Below the pieces are notes generated by a model that was given only the letters and a program-made list of their open reading frames with translations, was not told the origin of the DNA and did no database searches. Position numbers and translations under genes: made by a program. DNA of 15,236 bases from Bacteroidota bacterium. Lineage in GTDB: Bacteria > Bacteroidota > Bacteroidia > Chitinophagales > Saprospiraceae. Positions 14,346 through 15,236 of the stretch are shown piece after piece; within the stretch, counting starts at the first letter, position 1; each line of letters opens with the position of its first letter. The DNA is taken from NCBI GenBank assembly GCA_024280135.1, contig JAJRQS010000328.1, positions 1 through 15,236 of the forward strand, read 5' to 3'.

Positions 14346-15236
14346 ATGTCTAACAGAATTCAAAAGATTATGCTGAAGAATATATTCATTGCGGTTTTTG
14401 TATTGATGAGTAGCCAAGCAGTGCTGGCGCAAAAAAGCTATCATTATCCTGTTCTAGAAGTGAAGAATGAAGAAAAAATAAACTCTCCAGTTCTGGAATT
14501 TAGTCCTTCTTTTTATGAAGATGGTATCCTTTTTATTTCTACCATGTCCGCTGGTAAAGACAAACAAGGTTATGATAAAAAAATAAAAAAACCTACGATG
14601 TCTATTTTTCTGGCAAAAAGAAATGATATCACAGGCGCATTAGAGCGACCAGTACCTTTTGCACCTGAATTGGGTACAAAAATGCATGAAGGGCCTTTGA
14701 CCTTTGATAGGAATGCTGAAAAGGTGTATTTTACTCGAAATGATTTAAAGAAAAGGCGTAAGAAAACGGCCAAATTAAAAATATACGAGTCTATAAAAAA
14801 TGAAGAAGGTGCTTGGAGTTTGCCAGTAGAATTACCTTTTAATCTGGATGACTATGATACCGCACACCCTTCTATTTCTACAGATGGCAATACTTTAGTT
14901 TTTGCTTCTAATAGAGAAGGTGGTTTTGGAGGGATGGATTTATATAGCTCTAAACAAGAAGGAGGCGTTTGGTCAGAGCCCGTGAATTTAGGGCCGAAAA
15001 TTAATACACCTGCGAATGATGTGTTTCCCTTTTTACATGCTGATAATACGCTTTATTTTTCTTCAGAAGGGCATGTTGGAGCTGGGGGTTTAGATTTATT
15101 CTATTCCGTTTTGGACGAAAAGGGAGTGTATGTAGAACCTGTGAATTTAGGTGCTAATTTTAATTCTCCAATGGATGATTTAGGAATTATTCTAGACAGG
15201 GATAAGAAGAACGGATATTTTTCTTCTAATAGAATC
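14346..15236 (+). CDS. PD40 beta-propeller protein, probably OmpA-family T9SS partner (partial)
   Basis: The first 297 codons are present and the gene runs off the right edge with no stop. A signal peptide (cleavage likely after VLA, about residue 28) is followed by WD40-like PD40 propeller repeats. The clearest are HPSISTDGNTLVFASNR at 174-190, with GGFGGMDLY just after, and FPFLHADNTLYFSSEG at 227-242, with GGLDLFY just after; further blades lie at about 50-90, 116-150 and 278 onward. Proteins of this kind following a PorP/SprF gene usually end in a peptidoglycan-binding OmpA domain (PorE-like), but that part is outside the window and unproven. It begins 15 bases after the PorP/SprF gene, so it is the third gene of the operon. 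An alternative ATG at 14370 would give a shorter signal peptide. Confidence 0.88.
   Translation, partial: MSNRIQKIMLKNIFIAVFVLMSSQAVLAQKSYHYPVLEVKNEEKINSPVLEFSPSFYEDGILFISTMSAGKDKQGYDKKIKKPTMSIFLAKRNDITGALERPVPFAPELGTKMHEGPLTFDRNAEKVYFTRNDLKKRRKKTAKLKIYESIKNEEGAWSLPVELPFNLDDYDTAHPSISTDGNTLVFASNREGGFGGMDLYSSKQEGGVWSEPVNLGPKINTPANDVFPFLHADNTLYFSSEGHVGAGGLDLFYSVLDEKGVYVEPVNLGANFNSPMDDLGIILDRDKKNGYFSSNRI

Overview
The window looks like chromosomal DNA from a member of the Bacteroidota, most likely near the Saprospirales (for example Saprospiraceae, Haliscomenobacter or Lewinella relatives). This placement is inference. The supporting signs are the type IX secretion (T9SS) cargo with a gliding-motility C-terminal domain, a PorP/SprF partner, repeated -7 boxes of the form TAnnTTTG (several near a start codon), lipoproteins with Bacteroidota-style lipoboxes, and moderate-to-low GC.

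Layout. Positions 1-60 hold about 2.7 copies of a 22-bp GC-rich tandem repeat that may continue off the left edge. From 63 to 8794 every gene is on the minus strand: leucyl aminopeptidase (M17), an extended SDR epimerase/reductase, RadC, a small membrane protein translationally coupled to thioredoxin, an acyl-ACP desaturase, a row of four FKBP-type prolyl isomerase paralogs, and tRNA-Ser(TGA). From about 8900 the plus strand dominates: a long leader with an attenuator-like hairpin, a YceI-family lipoprotein, a convergent small CxxC membrane protein (minus), an alanine/lysine-rich LEA-like lipoprotein, and then a T9SS group. That group is a large HYR-repeat cargo protein, a PorP/SprF protein and the start of a PD40 beta-propeller protein cut by the right edge.

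How the genes fit together. The four FKBPs lie in one apparent transcription unit ending in a strong terminator. Two are predicted lipoproteins, one has an ordinary signal peptide and one has no export signal, so the unit would supply related isomerases to several compartments. The last three genes match the established cargo/PorP-SprF/OmpA-PD40 arrangement of type B T9SS substrates. The aminopeptidase, SDR, RadC, thioredoxin and desaturase are ordinary housekeeping genes.

Best candidates for a second look are the attenuator-like leader upstream of the YceI gene, the four-FKBP unit with internal N-domain duplications, the 9-C tract in the gene coupled to thioredoxin, the LEA-like lipoprotein with an exact 51-bp internal repeat, and three terminators sharing a C(GAAA)G apical core. 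I see no CRISPR array, transposase, phage gene or obviously unknown multi-gene defence system.
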